The notes under the pieces are model-generated. The model made no database searches, was not told the origin of the DNA, and worked only from the letters and a program-made list of their open reading frames with translations. 64,000 nt of DNA, taken from Gambelia wislizenii (taxonomy: Eukaryota > Chordata > Lepidosauria > Squamata > Crotaphytidae). Shown here piece by piece: positions 22,231 to 33,584 of this stretch (positions are counted from its first letter, which is position 1; every line of letters starts with the position of its first letter). A program made the position numbers and the translations under genes. The stretch is taken from the NCBI GenBank assembly GCA_030847615.1, contig JAUMIR010000001.1, positions 293,286,187-293,350,186 on the forward strand, written 5' to 3'.

Positions 22231-24440
22231 CAGTGGCTGGGAAATGTAAGCAAGAGAGTGGCGTTCCATGCCTTCATGGCAGTCCTTGGGATAATTCCAA
22301 TGGATATTTTACATTTCTTAACAGCAGAGTAGGTAGTGTTGTTGATTACATCTTCTGCTCCTCAAAGTTACTGTCCTATAGAATGAGCTAGAACATTTTA
22401 GACTGCCCAGAAAGTGATCATTTACCTATCCCTTTGTCCATTTCTATATTACCTCCTCTACTTCCCCTTTCACCTACTCATCTGGCTGAGGGAATAACAA
22501 TTGTGAAATGCTTGAAGTGGTCTCCTTCTGTTGAAATTTCAGTCCAGGACTGTCTGAATAGTTCTTACCTTTCGATGTGCTTCAGAACATTGTCAAAGGA
22601 AACATAGGTCCAATAGAAGGCATTATGACTATTTTTGCAGCCCTAAGGCCACTTTTAACTAGAATGGTCTAGAGTCAGTCTAGAATGGACTCTGGCAAAA
22701 TGGGATGGCATGATAATGGTGAGCCAAAAATGGAATGCACTGCCTCAGAGTGTGGTGGGGTCTCCTTCTTTGGAGGTTTTAAAATGGAGGCTGGATGGCC
22801 ATCTGTTGGGAATGCTTTGATTGGATATTCCATAACTAAACAAGTGGATTAGGTCCCTACTGTAACCTGCTGAAAACTGGGAAGTGTATCTCACTAACAA
22901 TGTACGCGATGTGACACTAATAAACACTTTTAGATTGTAAAATACATGTGTATTTGTGTGTTGTTCATAATCACAGTCATATTATATTAGCAACATCCAA
23001 ATATACAAGCAACATCCAAATTTTAGCAACATCCAGAATATCTTAATATCCTATATGACAAAATATTATCTCCAGCGTACATCCAAAATGTTCAACATTC
23101 AAAAATATGCAACATCCAAGTTTTTTTGTATTATCACTACAGTATCTGAAAGATCCTATTGGATCCCACGCTATTCTATATTTATGAAAAAGTTTCCAAT
23201 GACACAACACTGATATATAATTCTTTCAGAATATCTGAGTGGGACTGATAATATTACCAATGTAAGTACATGGGTAATCAGCAGTATAATATAATCACAT
23301 TAATTTTAAGTTTCCAACTGCCTATATTACCAACCACAGGCTATATTACCAACACATAGACGAAAGATGCCCAATAACCGCTGAGATTCTATGAATGATG
23401 AATGCATTTGTTTAAAGGTTTTTGTTATATATTTCTACCTGGTATTCTGGTTTTGATGCAGCAGGTTCAGAAATGTGACAATAATGCTGGTTTAAGATTC
23501 TCATTTGTCATGGCAAATTTGGATTACTGCCTGTTAACCAAATCTAAAGGCCATCATTATTTGTTCTTTGAAGTCTGTCCTTCTGGAACAGCTTTTGGAG
23601 TCAAACTGTATGGATTTCATTCCATGTTAATCCTAGTAGAGCACTCACCCTCCAAAAGAGTAAACAGGATTTCCCCAATCTGATTAGAATAATGAGATGA
23701 TTAGATGTGTAGCAAACTGTTGGCCTTCTCTCTGGTTTTGTGTTATTGTACTATGTTTTGAATTACAGTATATCTTAGAAAAGAATGAGCAGTCTTCAGC
23801 TCATTCAGCTTCCATAGTGATGCTTAGTGTGTCTGATAAAGTCCTCAGTTTCTCATTTTTCTTATTTCAAGTTTATTTTATTCTATTACTGCCCCAGTTT
23901 GCATTTTTTTAAAAAGACAGTGTATATGAAAATGCACATAATTTTTAGGTGCATTTCTCATAGTATACATATTTTGTACAAAAGTCTGCTTAATGTAAGT
24001 GTTTTGCAAACATCTTTTCCTATTACAATGCATTTTAAAATATCATTTTCACAAATATGTACATTTTCGTGTCTATTTCCCATGAATACATACATTTATG
24101 TATGCAGAGTGTTCAAAAATGTATACACCCTTTAACAGCTAATAATAGCTAGCGTGATTATTTGAAGGCTAAGCAAATACATTTATATTGAAGAATAAAT
24201 GTTATAATAATGATTTAATCAGAGTTACCAATTGCATCTTAAATTTCAATGTTATGTATAGTATTCAGATTGTCATCCCTGCACAGCAAAGCACTGCTCT
24301 TATTATAGAAGCACAGAGCTACAAACCTCACTTAAACTTTCCCTTGTACAGTAATTTTGTGACACTTCTCTACTATTGTAATTTTTAATCCTGTTAGGGA
24401 TGTATACATTTTTGGGGACATGCTGTAGATATAGATAGAT
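22231..24440. other. Intron 2 segment with CR1 fragment and a short imperfect tandem motif
   Basis: 22727-22836 is a CR1 fragment (listed). 22988-23120 has about four spaced copies of AGCAACATCCAAA/CAACATCCA. 23826-23845 (TCTGATAAAGTCCTC) is a lone terminus of the GGACTTTATCAGAC family. (ATAGAT)n occurs at 24427-24460. The rest is unassigned. Confidence 0.45.
22727..22836 (+). mobile_element. CR1 3' fragment
   Basis: GGAATGCACTGCCTCAGAGT, GTGGGGTCTCCTTCTTTGGA and GGCTGGATGGCCATCTGTTG match the CR1 C-terminus/3' end found elsewhere here. Confidence 0.8.
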
Positions 24441-24465
24441 ATAGATATAGATATAGATATTCTCT

Positions 24466-25095
24466 GGACTTTATCAGATTAGCATCTAAAAATGCTCTAA
24501 CTCCACTATTGAGGAAAGCAGAAACATAATGGCATTATTACACTTACTATTGCACGTCTCCATAATTGTACGATACTACCACCATGGAATTATCTATCGC
24601 ATGACTACCACTAGTGCTTTAAGAACGAGGTTTTATTGCCATGATTTATCATGGGTGAGATTTTGGCGGTTCTTGAAAGAAGATGCAAGTGTGCTTAAAA
24701 ACTCCCAAACCCCCTTAATTTGCAAACTAAATCAACACATAAATACTTAAACCTAAAAACATGCAAAATTCATTAAAAGAGCGGCCTGTAGATTGTTTTC
24801 ATAGTCTCACCTGGAGGTTTTCTCACTGGGAATGGGGAGGGGGGAAAGAGGACTGCCCATTCATGGTGTAATCTTGTGATTACAGCAGGATGTGTTTTCA
24901 CAAGCTTTTCAATACAGAGAAGATAGCAGTATTGAGAAGTATTGACGGCTTTTCCCATCAATTAAAATGATGCATTATTGGCGGCTGGAGCACACAGTAA
25001 CCACAGGAGGACGGCAGCATCATACAATAGCAGGAGCTCGTTCATGCTACCGTGATGTTGTAATCATGTAATTATAGCCTCATCTGATAAAGTCC
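24466..25095. mobile_element. MITE, GGACTTTATCAGAC family (copy 3)
   Basis: Left terminus GGACTTTATCAGATTAGC, right terminus CATCTGATAAAGTCC. About 630 bp. It begins immediately after an (ATAGAT)n microsatellite. Confidence 0.72.
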
Positions 25096-26112
25096 TCTGG
25101 AGAACTGCTTTGCAAAATTTGGAAGTGTGAATATCAAAGTGTCACTGTGCTTTAGTGCACATATTAGCTCAGAATTAGGTGAGTTCACATTAAAATGTGA
25201 ACCAAACAATTTCCTCCTTAATCCTAACCTCAGTTTTATTGAAGTTTATAATTATCATGAGATATAAAGAGAATCTAAGAGAATGCATTTAAATCTTGAG
25301 TATCTCTGAGAGCAGGGCATCATAAATTTCTTGGTCCTTTCTCTTCAAACCTTCAGCAGTACCAACTAACAGGAACATGATATTCTACACACCTAGGTTA
25401 GTTGCAAATGTCTACTCATCTCTCTTGGAGGCTCAGCTGTTGCTGTAATGGACCATTGAAGGAGGTTAGGAAAGAGCACCCACCTGAGCTGTACTATAAA
25501 TAGTCACTGATAGATTTAAGGTGGGGCTCATTTTAAGTTCCATAATGTTTGCTGTTTTGTTTTGTTTGGGGAAAGAAAAAGAGTGGACAAGTTAGAAAAT
25601 ATATTTGCTAGAAAAGGGGAACATAAGTCTAGGTCAGATAAGCAACATAAATGCACCCTGAAAAAGAGACACATATATGGTCAACATTTCAAGCAGGGTT
25701 TCATTGTTTCAGTTTAAAATAAGCCCCAGCTCTGTAAATGTTGAATACCACTAATCCAGACTGATGGTGAAGCTGTTTTCATTGCTTGAATCCAGTCATT
25801 GCTCCAAACTACAGTTTAGATCCTACAACATGGCTTCTCTTTAGAAATACTAAGGTTTAGATTAGAGTTGTCTGCTTTTATTTTTCATTTGCTTAGGAAA
25901 CATCTTTGTAACTTCCAACTCGTTGGTGCAGCAAGCTTTTGTTAAATAGCTGAATTCAAACAATGATTTAAATTCAGACTTAACAGCAAAATGTGGCTAG
26001 AATAACCAGTTTCAAACCACTGTTTGATATTCTCATTGATAGCCTCATAAATCATAGTAACGTAGGAAGTGAATACAGGTTCTGACAGAACACCGTAGTG
26101 TAGCTATACCTT
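25096..26112. other. Unassigned intron 2 sequence
   Basis: AT-rich sequence with no recognisable repeat, RNA gene or exon. Confidence 0.4.
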
Positions 26113-26712
26113 GGTCCCGTCTATACAAGGTGGGAAAATACGAACATGTCCAAAAAAACAGGCTTTGGCAATGATGTGGCCTCTCTTCATGGTCAAAAGA
26201 CCCTCCCTAAACTGTGCATGACCCCCTAGCCAAGATGGTGGCCACGAGTGATTTACTCACAATTTTAAATCTGCTGCTGCCATTTTTAAAAAGATAACAG
26301 TTTCCCATGTTACTCACATGCAATATTTCTTATTTTAAAAAAAGGAAAAGAAAAAAAGTATAAGATCACCATTTGATCAACTTACTGGACCCTTGCTTAG
26401 TTGAAAATCCAACATGACAGCAGCAGCCACTTTCCCTGTTTGTTAGCCCCACCCCCATGCTCATCCAGCCAATCACATTGTACTGCCTGTTCGTATCTGC
26501 GTGAATGCAACTGTCCAAATGATCGCACATTCATATGTTGTACAGAGCTTTTTAGAAAATCTGGACAAAGCCCTGGACGCTATGCACATGGACTTTGCAG
26601 TAGATTTGGCTGCCCCCCTTCCTCATGACATGTATTTGTGCAAATGTCCATATGAATGGATCGCCTTCCATTCACATTCCATTGGTATTATTTTCATCGT
26701 TTAGATAGGCCC
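26113..26712. mobile_element. MITE, GGTCCCRTCTAYAC family (copy 1)
   Basis: Left terminus GGTCCCGTCTATACAAGG, right terminus CGTTTAGATAGGCCC; CTT flanks both sides. The interior shares GCCTGTTCGTATCTGCGTGA, CAGCCAATCACATTGTAC and TTACTGGACCCTTGCTTAGT with 56666-57260. Confidence 0.7.
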
Positions 26713-26873
26713 CTTGTGTCTGAATGCAGCCATTTTCTCAGAAGAAGAATGCTGGGATTCAGAATCCTTTGCACAAACAGCTGGTTAATTATGAGCGTTT
26801 GCTAAGGATGGACTCCAATATCATTCCACATCAGTTTAATTTGCCTGGTCAATAGTTTTTCAGCAGCAGAGAT

Positions 26874-26877
<4 letters not shown>

Positions 26878-26904
<27 letters not shown>

Positions 26905-26905
26905 A
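26878..26905 (+). repeat. (GT)n microsatellite
   Basis: About 13 near-perfect GT units. Confidence 0.95.
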
Positions 26906-27264
26906 AAGGTAATCTTTATTTAAAGCTAAGCAAAATGTACCCTTCTGATAACCTCACAGAGCTCGAGATAGGCTTTGGCCTTTGTCCAAGCACAGATAAC
27001 CCCTCTGGGAGTGCTCTCATGACTAACATGTGTGAGCAGACTGCCTGTTTGTCATGAGAGTACTAGAAGAATATTGGAGTACATTGGAGAAGTATATTGG
27101 AGAGTATTAGAAGTATATTAGTATATTGGATCAGACTCTTAACCAGTACTCCTGACCACTCTAGTTGGATCTAGAGCTGTGATTTGCTTTTCTGAGGGCC
27201 TAGCTTGCAACATTCATGTGCAGCAATGTCAAAGTACTGTTGTAACTTTTCAGGTCTACCTTAT

Positions 27265-27740
27265 TCATGCATACAGGGCTGCCCAGGAGTGAATGGAGCT
27301 CTAACAGAGCTCCATTCACTTCCTGGAATGAAATCCCACCCATTCTTGCGAGAAGATGAGAGCATGGGAAATTCAAAAATAAAAACCCCAAAACAAGACA
27401 ATAGGGACAGAAAGCACAAAAACACACTTTAAAACTTCCAAGTAAACCAAGTAAATCCAAAAGCTGTTCTTTTTTATTGATGGCCCAAGCCGTCAATAGA
27501 TATCCCTTGGTGCTTTGTTGCCGCATTTGAAACTTGGTACCATTGTGCTCAGTGAATAAAGCGTCAATTGGCAGAACACTTCCAGGTGAGATTGGGATAG
27601 CCAGGTAGGGATGTTCTCTTTTTGTACCTCCTGGTTTACTTGTTATTTTAAAAGTGTGTTTATGAGCTTGTGTGTACATTTTATGTCTTCTTCTTTCTTT
27701 AAGTTTTAAATTTGCTGCGCTCATATTTTCTCACGAGAAT
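27265..27740. mobile_element. Relative of the GGAGATTTTCACACGGGG MITE family
   Basis: Shares GAAATCCCACCCATTCTTGC and GGGAAATTCAAAAATAAAAA with 41327-41400, and CACAAAAACACACTTTAAA with the reverse of 63630-63660. Termini are not clear. The 174-aa minus-strand open frame over it is a repeat translation. Confidence 0.5.
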
Positions 27741-27880
27741 CGCTGAGATCTCAAACTGGATGACCTTGGGCAAGTCACATTCTATATCAGCCTAAGAGGG
27801 AGGCAATGGCAAATCTCCTCAAGAAATTTTACCAAGAAAACCCATGGAAGCTTGAGGGCAGATAACAATAAAACAAAATA
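27740..27880 (+). mobile_element. CORE/MIR-like SINE
   Basis: GATGACCTTGGGCAAGTCAC is the classic core; GAGGCAATGGCAAATCTCCT and ACCAAGAAAACCCATGGAAG follow as in the SINE at 60150-60367. The tRNA-like head is degraded. Confidence 0.75.
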
Positions 27881-29079
27881 TCTATAGCCAATATAAATCC
27901 CATGTTTTTCATTGGAACTGCTGTAAAAATATGGTTGCAATGTACCATTTGATTTTTTTTTCTTAGAGTAATAAATGGAAATGTGGGCATGTTAATTTTG
28001 TCAGCTATGAATAAGGTGTTACTTCATCTTCTTTTGAAGATATGTTGTGATAAGAAAAACTTCAGAATCTACTTTGGTGCCAAACTGAATCACATTTACT
28101 CAGGAGTAAGCCCCAGAACACAGTGGGACTTAATTCTCAGTAAACTTGCATAAGTTTGCACTGCTGGGTCAGTAAACTTCTAAAGTCAAGCTCAGGGCCT
28201 TCTTTAACACATGCTTGTTAAAAGCAGTGTTATGTACTAATGTGTGTTTCCCTCCTACTAATTGGAAATGAATTACTGTTGTTGTGCATTGCACTTAATT
28301 TACCTTGTTTTTGGAGCATGATTTTGAATTGCTTAGCAACCAAATAACATCATCTTTCAGTACTGAAATAAATGGTCTTCATTAGTGGAGCGTAGTCAGT
28401 GCTTCATATATAGTAATACTTGTCAGATTATTCAGTTGATTACTTAAAAACGTCTATTTTTGAACCATAAGTAAGTGGATGGTTTTAAATCCAGAGCTGC
28501 AAAACCTGTCTTATTTACTGATGGCCATTAGTGGCTTCAGTTAGTGGACTGGAGATTGATTTTATATTTCTGACAAGAAAAACATTGTGATGGCACCATG
28601 CTGTGTCTTGTTTTGGCCAGTTTTGAATCATGCCATAGCTCTTAGTCTGAATGTACTAATGTTTTCTTGCATTTCCAACAGAGTTTATGGGTTTATGCTC
28701 CACACACTTTGGATGCCTGTGATGACCTGCCTCTGCATGTCAGGGTGCAGACTTAAAAATAGATTTTGTGTCCAATAGACAGAATGTTCTGTTTTTCAGC
28801 ACTTCCTTGTGTTTTCATCTTCTTCTTCTTTTCTCCAGACAGAGGCATTCATCTCTTGATCAAACTCTCTGGAGACTAACGTCTGACATCTTGCATGCTT
28901 ACTTGGAAATAATTTCAATAAAAACCAGTGGCCCATGTTTCCAAGTAGATGTACTGGGCTGTAAGGAAGAAGCAAAGATCAGATTTCTAACACAGTGGAA
29001 AATGTGGTCCCCACTGGTCTAACATTTGAGGGTACTGTACTCTAATCATGGTTGTGAGTTAAGATGAGCTCTGTTAGAT
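27881..29079. other. Intron 2 segment, one short repeat fragment, otherwise unassigned
   Basis: 28085-28170 carries CTCAGGAGTAAGCCCCAGAA and TAAACTTGCATAAGTTTGCA, a common squamate interspersed repeat. No exon-like frame elsewhere. Confidence 0.45.
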
Positions 29080-29335
29080 CAGACCAAAGCTTCTTCTTGG
29101 CTGGCAACATGCTTCCTGCTACAATAATGCCAATAGAAAGCCCACAAATAGGACATGAAAGCCCCCCAGCAAACAGTATTCAAGACATAAGCTGCCTCTG
29201 ATCATGCAGAGCCCATGTACCTCTCATGGCTAATAGCTAATATGAGGAATATAGGGACACAGGAAGCTACCCTATACTGATTCAGATCATTGGGGCATCT
29301 AGCCCAGTATTGTCAACTCTGGGGCTACCTAGATG
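29080..29335. mobile_element. Candidate palindromic interspersed repeat
   Basis: CTACCCTATACTGATTCAGA followed by TCATTGGGGCATCTAGCCCA is a form of a repeat common in squamates; TTAGATCAGACCAAAGCTTC at the left is the inverted partner. Confidence 0.5.
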
Positions 29336-29489
29336 GCAGGCCAAGTGCATAGAGACATCATAGCAGTATTTGGTACTGAATTGCTGCTTGATCCAAACAA
29401 TGTTTTCCTGTCTCTGGATGTGTTGGCCTTTCATCCTCCCATTCCCAAGTCTTCCAAATTGTTTTTGCTCCTACCCCAAGCATTTGCAC

Positions 29490-29625
29490 ATTGGATTCAG
29501 TTTGTAGAAATTGAAGTAAGCTGAGGACAAAGGGGAAAAGTTGGAAGACAACAGAAACTGGGACACTTTAAAAGCAGCTGAAAAAGAGTGGTGTCAGAGG
29601 ACTAATTGGAGGGTGTGCAATTCTC
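29490..29625 (+). repeat. ~130-bp dispersed repeat, also at 62305-62445
   Basis: GAAGTAAGCTGAGGACAAAG, then GGGACA-TTTAAAAGCAGC and a GAG(G)A-TAATTGG(GA)G stretch occur in the same order in both places, with TTTGCA/CATTGCA-type flanks upstream. Class unknown. Confidence 0.55.
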
Positions 29626-29843
29626 TGTCCACTTTCTCCACATAGTGCATATTTTTTAATTAACTTCTATTATGCTCTCCCCCCCCCAAGCCAAAAACCT
29701 GAAATGCTTTGCCCAGTGGTGGTTTCTTACCTAAAGAAACTATGTTGAAAATGAGGAGTATGTACCACAAAAATTGACTGATATAACAAATAATGAATAT
29801 AATGAATGTAAATGAATAAATATATCAAATAAATACTGTATAA

Positions 29844-29845
<2 letters not shown>

Positions 29846-29906
<61 letters not shown>
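29846..29906 (+). repeat. (CT)n(CA)n compound microsatellite
   Basis: About 18 CT units followed by about 12 CA units. Confidence 0.95.
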
Positions 29907-30300
29907 CTTGGCGATTAGTTGTGTTGTGTTTTCAGTAGATTGTGTCATTAGATTTTCTTTGGTTTTTTTCCCCAGGCTGTGAGGCCATGTTCTGGAAGAG
30001 TTTACTTCTGATGTTTCACCTGCATCTGTGGCTAGCATCTTCAGAGAATGGTTGAATCTACAGAGAATTGTCTAAAGATGCCAGCCACAGATACAGGTGA
30101 AAAGTCAGAAGTAAACTCTTCCAGAACACGGCCTCACAGCCCAGAAAAAAACCGAAGAAAATCTACGGATGCCAACCGTGAATGCCTTCAACTTCAGATT
30201 GTGTCATTGTTTTATGGTGATGTTATGAACCACTTGGGAAAATAAGAAGTAGTATGCAATCTCAATATATAGTATCTCAATAAATCATATTATATTCATT
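29907..30300 (+). mobile_element. L2 3' end split by a foldback element
   Basis: 29915-29949 and 30196-30280 together match the uninterrupted L2 3' end at 32562-32670 (GTGTTGTGTTTTCAGTAGAT; TTTTATGGTGATGTTATGAA; AAGTAGTATGCAA). Confidence 0.8.
29950..30195 (+). mobile_element. Foldback SINE-like element (copy A) with 13-bp target duplication
   Basis: AGATTGTGTCATT stands at 29937-29949 and again at 30196-30208. Between them the element starts at GATTTTCTTTGG. Arm 1 is GGCTGTGAGGCCATGTTCTG then CATCTGTGGCTAGCATCTTC; arm 2 is its reverse (AGATGCCAGCCACAGATACA, AACACGGCCTCACAGCCCAG). A unique 3' tail ATGCCTTCAACTTC is not in arm 1. Stem about 85 bp. Confidence 0.85.
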
Positions 30301-30557
30301 TTTAGTTATATCTTCTTTTGCTGTTATGAGTTAGGTTGTTTGCTATGGTGCTATGGCCTCTGCCCAGCCTGCCCGATCTCCGCCAGGCCACCCTTCTTCT
30401 CTCCCTAGCTTTGCTTTTCTCTCTGTGAACTGAGAAAGAGGCTCATGATTGACAGCAATTGTCTATGAATTTCACAATCCATGGTGAGAAGGTGGAGTGA
30501 GCTGATGATTCAGGAGAACAGGCTTTCATTTTCTTGCATTGCCAGCTTGTCCTAGCC

Positions 30558-30700
30558 CAGGGGTGGGCAAAGTGTGGCCCCATAGAAATTGCAGAACCCC
30601 TGCTTCCAGCATTCCTTATACCATTGCGCATGCTGGCTAGGCTCATGGGAATTGCAGTTCAGAAACGTCTGGAGGGACACACTTTGCCTGCCCTTCCCTG
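30558..30700. mobile_element. Short palindromic hAT-like MITE
   Basis: CAGGGGTGGGCAAAGTGTGG at the left against ACACTTTGCCTGCCCTTCC-CTG at the right; the interior shares the CATGCTGGCTAGG centre of the family at 4250-4383. Confidence 0.65.
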
Positions 30701-31039
30701 AGCCCCTCTGCAACCCTGGCAGAGAATAGTGGAGGTAAGAAGGGAAAACAGAGTGAGAGAGAAAGAAGGAGAAATAGAGGGTATGTGTTATACATGTGAG
30801 GATGTGTTTGAAGCCATGTATGTGTGTAGCTATTGATGAATGACTGTGGGTTTGGTTGTTTCTGAGTGTGTATGTGTATGAAAGAAAATGTGTGTTGCAG
30901 CTTTACCACTTTTTTCTTTTGCCTCTCAGAAGATTAGCCTAAAGGGATGCAGCTCTCATGCTGAAAAAGGTTTCCCACCCTTGCCTGATACTTTCCTTGT
31001 AGGGAAAGTGCTTCAGCCTAATAGGTAGGTGAGTTTTGA

Positions 31040-32680
31040 CATTTGCCAGATTTTGACCATACAATTAATACACATTCCTGCCAACATCTCATTGATGAAA
31101 ACAGGGGTACTTACATATTTGTACCATTTATATTCTCATGCCTTCTAGGCCTATTGGTGTTTCTATTTAATGTCAGGATGGTGCATAGTAAGAGCAATAT
31201 CCCACTGTTGCTTTTACTTGATCTTACCGTGGCTGTTGATATCATTGATCAACTCTGGGGACTGAGTGTTGAGGACATTGGTTTTCAGTGGTTCTGTTTC
31301 TATATACAGGGCAGGTTCCATGTATAAGATTGGGGGATCCCTGGCAGATTTGCTGTTGTGTACTCTTTTGTGTGTGTGTGTGTGTGTCTCCCCCATATTA
31401 TTTAGCGTCTGTATGAAGCTACTAGGTGTAGCCATTGTGAGTTGGGAGAAACATCACGTTATTGTGCTGATGACACTCAGCAATATTTCCCCATTACATC
31501 CGAATCAAGAGAGGCCTTGCATGGCCTAGGCTCGGATCCAACTGGGTACTTGTGTTGTGCTGGCTGAGGCAGCCTGTCAGCGGATCTAGGAGGAAGTAGT
31601 TCCCCTCCCTACACAGTCTATGTGTGCTTACAGTTGGATGCTCTCCTTCTCGCTCTTCTCCCCTCACAGCTGACTGTGCTCTTGGGAAGTGCTCTGAAGG
31701 GCTTCTCAGCCTTTCAGAACAAGTCTTGAGGACATGTGAGAGCTGTGTGAATGGGACTGCTTCCTTCTAGATCCACTGATGGGCTTATTCCATCAGTGCA
31801 AGTACCCATTTGGGTCCTGCTCTAGGTTAATTTTTGATTGCACAGATGGACTGGATGAGAGGAAATAAGCTGAAGCCCAATCCCAGTAAGAGAGGAGACA
31901 CTGGGAGAGTGGGTTGAAGGATTACCAGCCCTGACTCCCCCTGGATCAACAAGCTCATAGCCTGGGGGAGTGTGTTCCTGGATCCATCACTATAATTGGG
32001 AGCCCAAGTGACCTCCAAGGCCTATAAATTTAGGCTTATAAATTGGCTGCATCTCTTCCTGCATAGGGATATTCTACTTACTATGATCCAAGTACATCCG
32101 TACAAAGTACAAACCTGAGACTGGATTGCTATAGTGCTGTGTCTGTGTGGGCCAGCCCCTAAATTGCCAGCTAGTGTAGAATGTAGCAGCTAGGTTAACT
32201 GACTGGGATGACCTACTACATACATATTACAGCTGTGCTTAAGGGTTCTGTACTGGCTGCCCATCTGCTGCTTAGCAAGATTTAAGATTTTGGGTTTTCA
32301 TATGCAAAATCTTGCACAACTCAGAACCAAATGATTTCAAGGAACATCAAGTGCCAAGCCAACCTCTTAGGCCACTATACTCTTCGGCAGGAGGCCCTGT
32401 TGTCTGTGCCGTAGTCTGTGGATTTACATTTAGCAGTGGCATGTGGACTGGCCTTCTCTGTGGTGGCCTCCACCTGGTGGAATAATCTTCTCCTTTCTTG
32501 AAGTATATCAGGCCTCACCATGGTCATGTTCTAGTCATTTATTGAAGAACATACCCCCTAGTCTTGACGATGAGCTGTGTTGTGTTTTCAGTAGATTGCG
32601 TCATCGTTTTATGGTGATGTTATGAAACACTTGGGCAAATATGAAGTAGTATGCAAATATTTCTAATAAATAGATCAGTT
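31040..32680 (+). mobile_element. L2 LINE, RT remnant to 3' end
   Basis: The frame at 31205-31320 reads LLLLLDLTVAVDIIDQLWGL then FQWFCFYIQGRF, the L2 RT block with SAAFDTVDH-like residues decayed. Later DNA keeps L2 phrases (GGAAATAAGCTGAAGCCCAA, TACTGGCTGCCCATCTGCTG) to the 3' end at about 32670. Degenerate. 31368-31388 has a (TG)n expansion. Confidence 0.75.
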
Positions 32681-32975
32681 AATAATACCAAGGATTGCTA
32701 CTTGAGCACTCTGCCTAATTACTCATTGCCTGAAGGCTCGTCTCCATCTGCTGCACATTTTATTCATTTACTCTGTAACAGCTTGTCCTGCATCTGCTTC
32801 TGAAGCAGTACATATTAATAAACCTGCCATAGCAGCTTCCATTAAATATAATACAGCTAGAGTATCACTTATCCAGAAATCTGAAATCCAAAATACTCCA
32901 AAATCCAAAATATTAAAATAATTAAATAAAAAATATTTAAAATATTGTATAAAATTGCCTTCAGGCTATGTGTAC

Positions 32976-33378
32976 AGAATCATAGAATCATAGAGTTGGA
33001 AGAGACCACAAGGACCATCTAGCCCAATCCCCTACCATGCAGGAATACCCAATCAAAACACTCCTGACAGATGGCCACTCACCCTCTGTTTAAAAACCTC
33101 CAAAGAAGGAGACTCCACCACACTCCAAAGCAGTGCATTTCACTGCTGAACAGCTCTTACTGTCAAAAAGTTATTCCTGATGTTAAGGTGGAATCTCTTT
33201 CCCTGTAGTTTGAGTCCTTTGCTGTGTCTCCTAGTCTCTAGAGCAGCAGAAAAGAAGCTTGTTCCATCTTCAGTATGACATTCCTTCAAATGTTTAAACA
33301 TGACTGTCATTTTACCTCTTAACCTTCTCTTCTCCAAGCTAAACATACCCAGCTCCCTAAGCCACTCTTCATAGGGTA
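32976..33378 (-). mobile_element. CR1 LINE 3' part, antisense, inside the Tigger-like element
   Basis: Opens on the + strand with AGAATCATAGAATCATAGAG (reversed CR1 tail); the minus-strand frame has [19 protein letters not shown] and FHLNIRNNFLTVRAVQQ. Confidence 0.9.
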
Positions 33379-33439
33379 TAAGGTATATATGAAACATAAA
33401 TCAATTTCATGTTTAGACTTGGGTCTCATCTCCAAGATA

Positions 33440-33498
33440 TTGTGTGTGTATGTGTGTGTGTGTGTGTGTGTGTATACACACACACACACACACACACA
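33440..33498. repeat. (TG)n-TATA-(CA)n inverted microsatellite
   Basis: About 16 TG units, a TATACA centre, then about 12 CA units: a self-complementary block able to form a cruciform, and alternating purine-pyrimidine throughout. Confidence 0.95.
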
Positions 33499-33584
33499 AA
33501 ACATTACAAAATCTGAAAAAATCCTGGTCCCAAGGATTTTGGATGAGGGATACTTAACCTGTGATAATAATAATGGTACTTTTT

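Larger units (their letters stand above)
32854..33561. mobile_element. Tigger-like element, interrupted by CR1 and a TG/CA expansion
   Basis: Left end CAGCTAGAGTATCACTTATC with AATCCAAAATACTCC after it. Right end TCCTGGTCCCAAGGATTTTG, then GATGAGGGATACTTAACCTG, the inverted terminus. This terminus pair is familiar from vertebrate Tigger elements. The interior phrase GAAACATAAATCAATTTCATG resumes after the CR1. Confidence 0.75.

Noticed and set aside
23402..23683. 93-aa open frame as an exon
   Set aside because: No recognised motif and no convincing acceptor/donor pair at its edges.
27200..27724. 174-aa minus-strand open frame
   Set aside because: It coincides with a MITE-family relative and shares blocks with copies at 41.3 and 63.6 kb. 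No domain.
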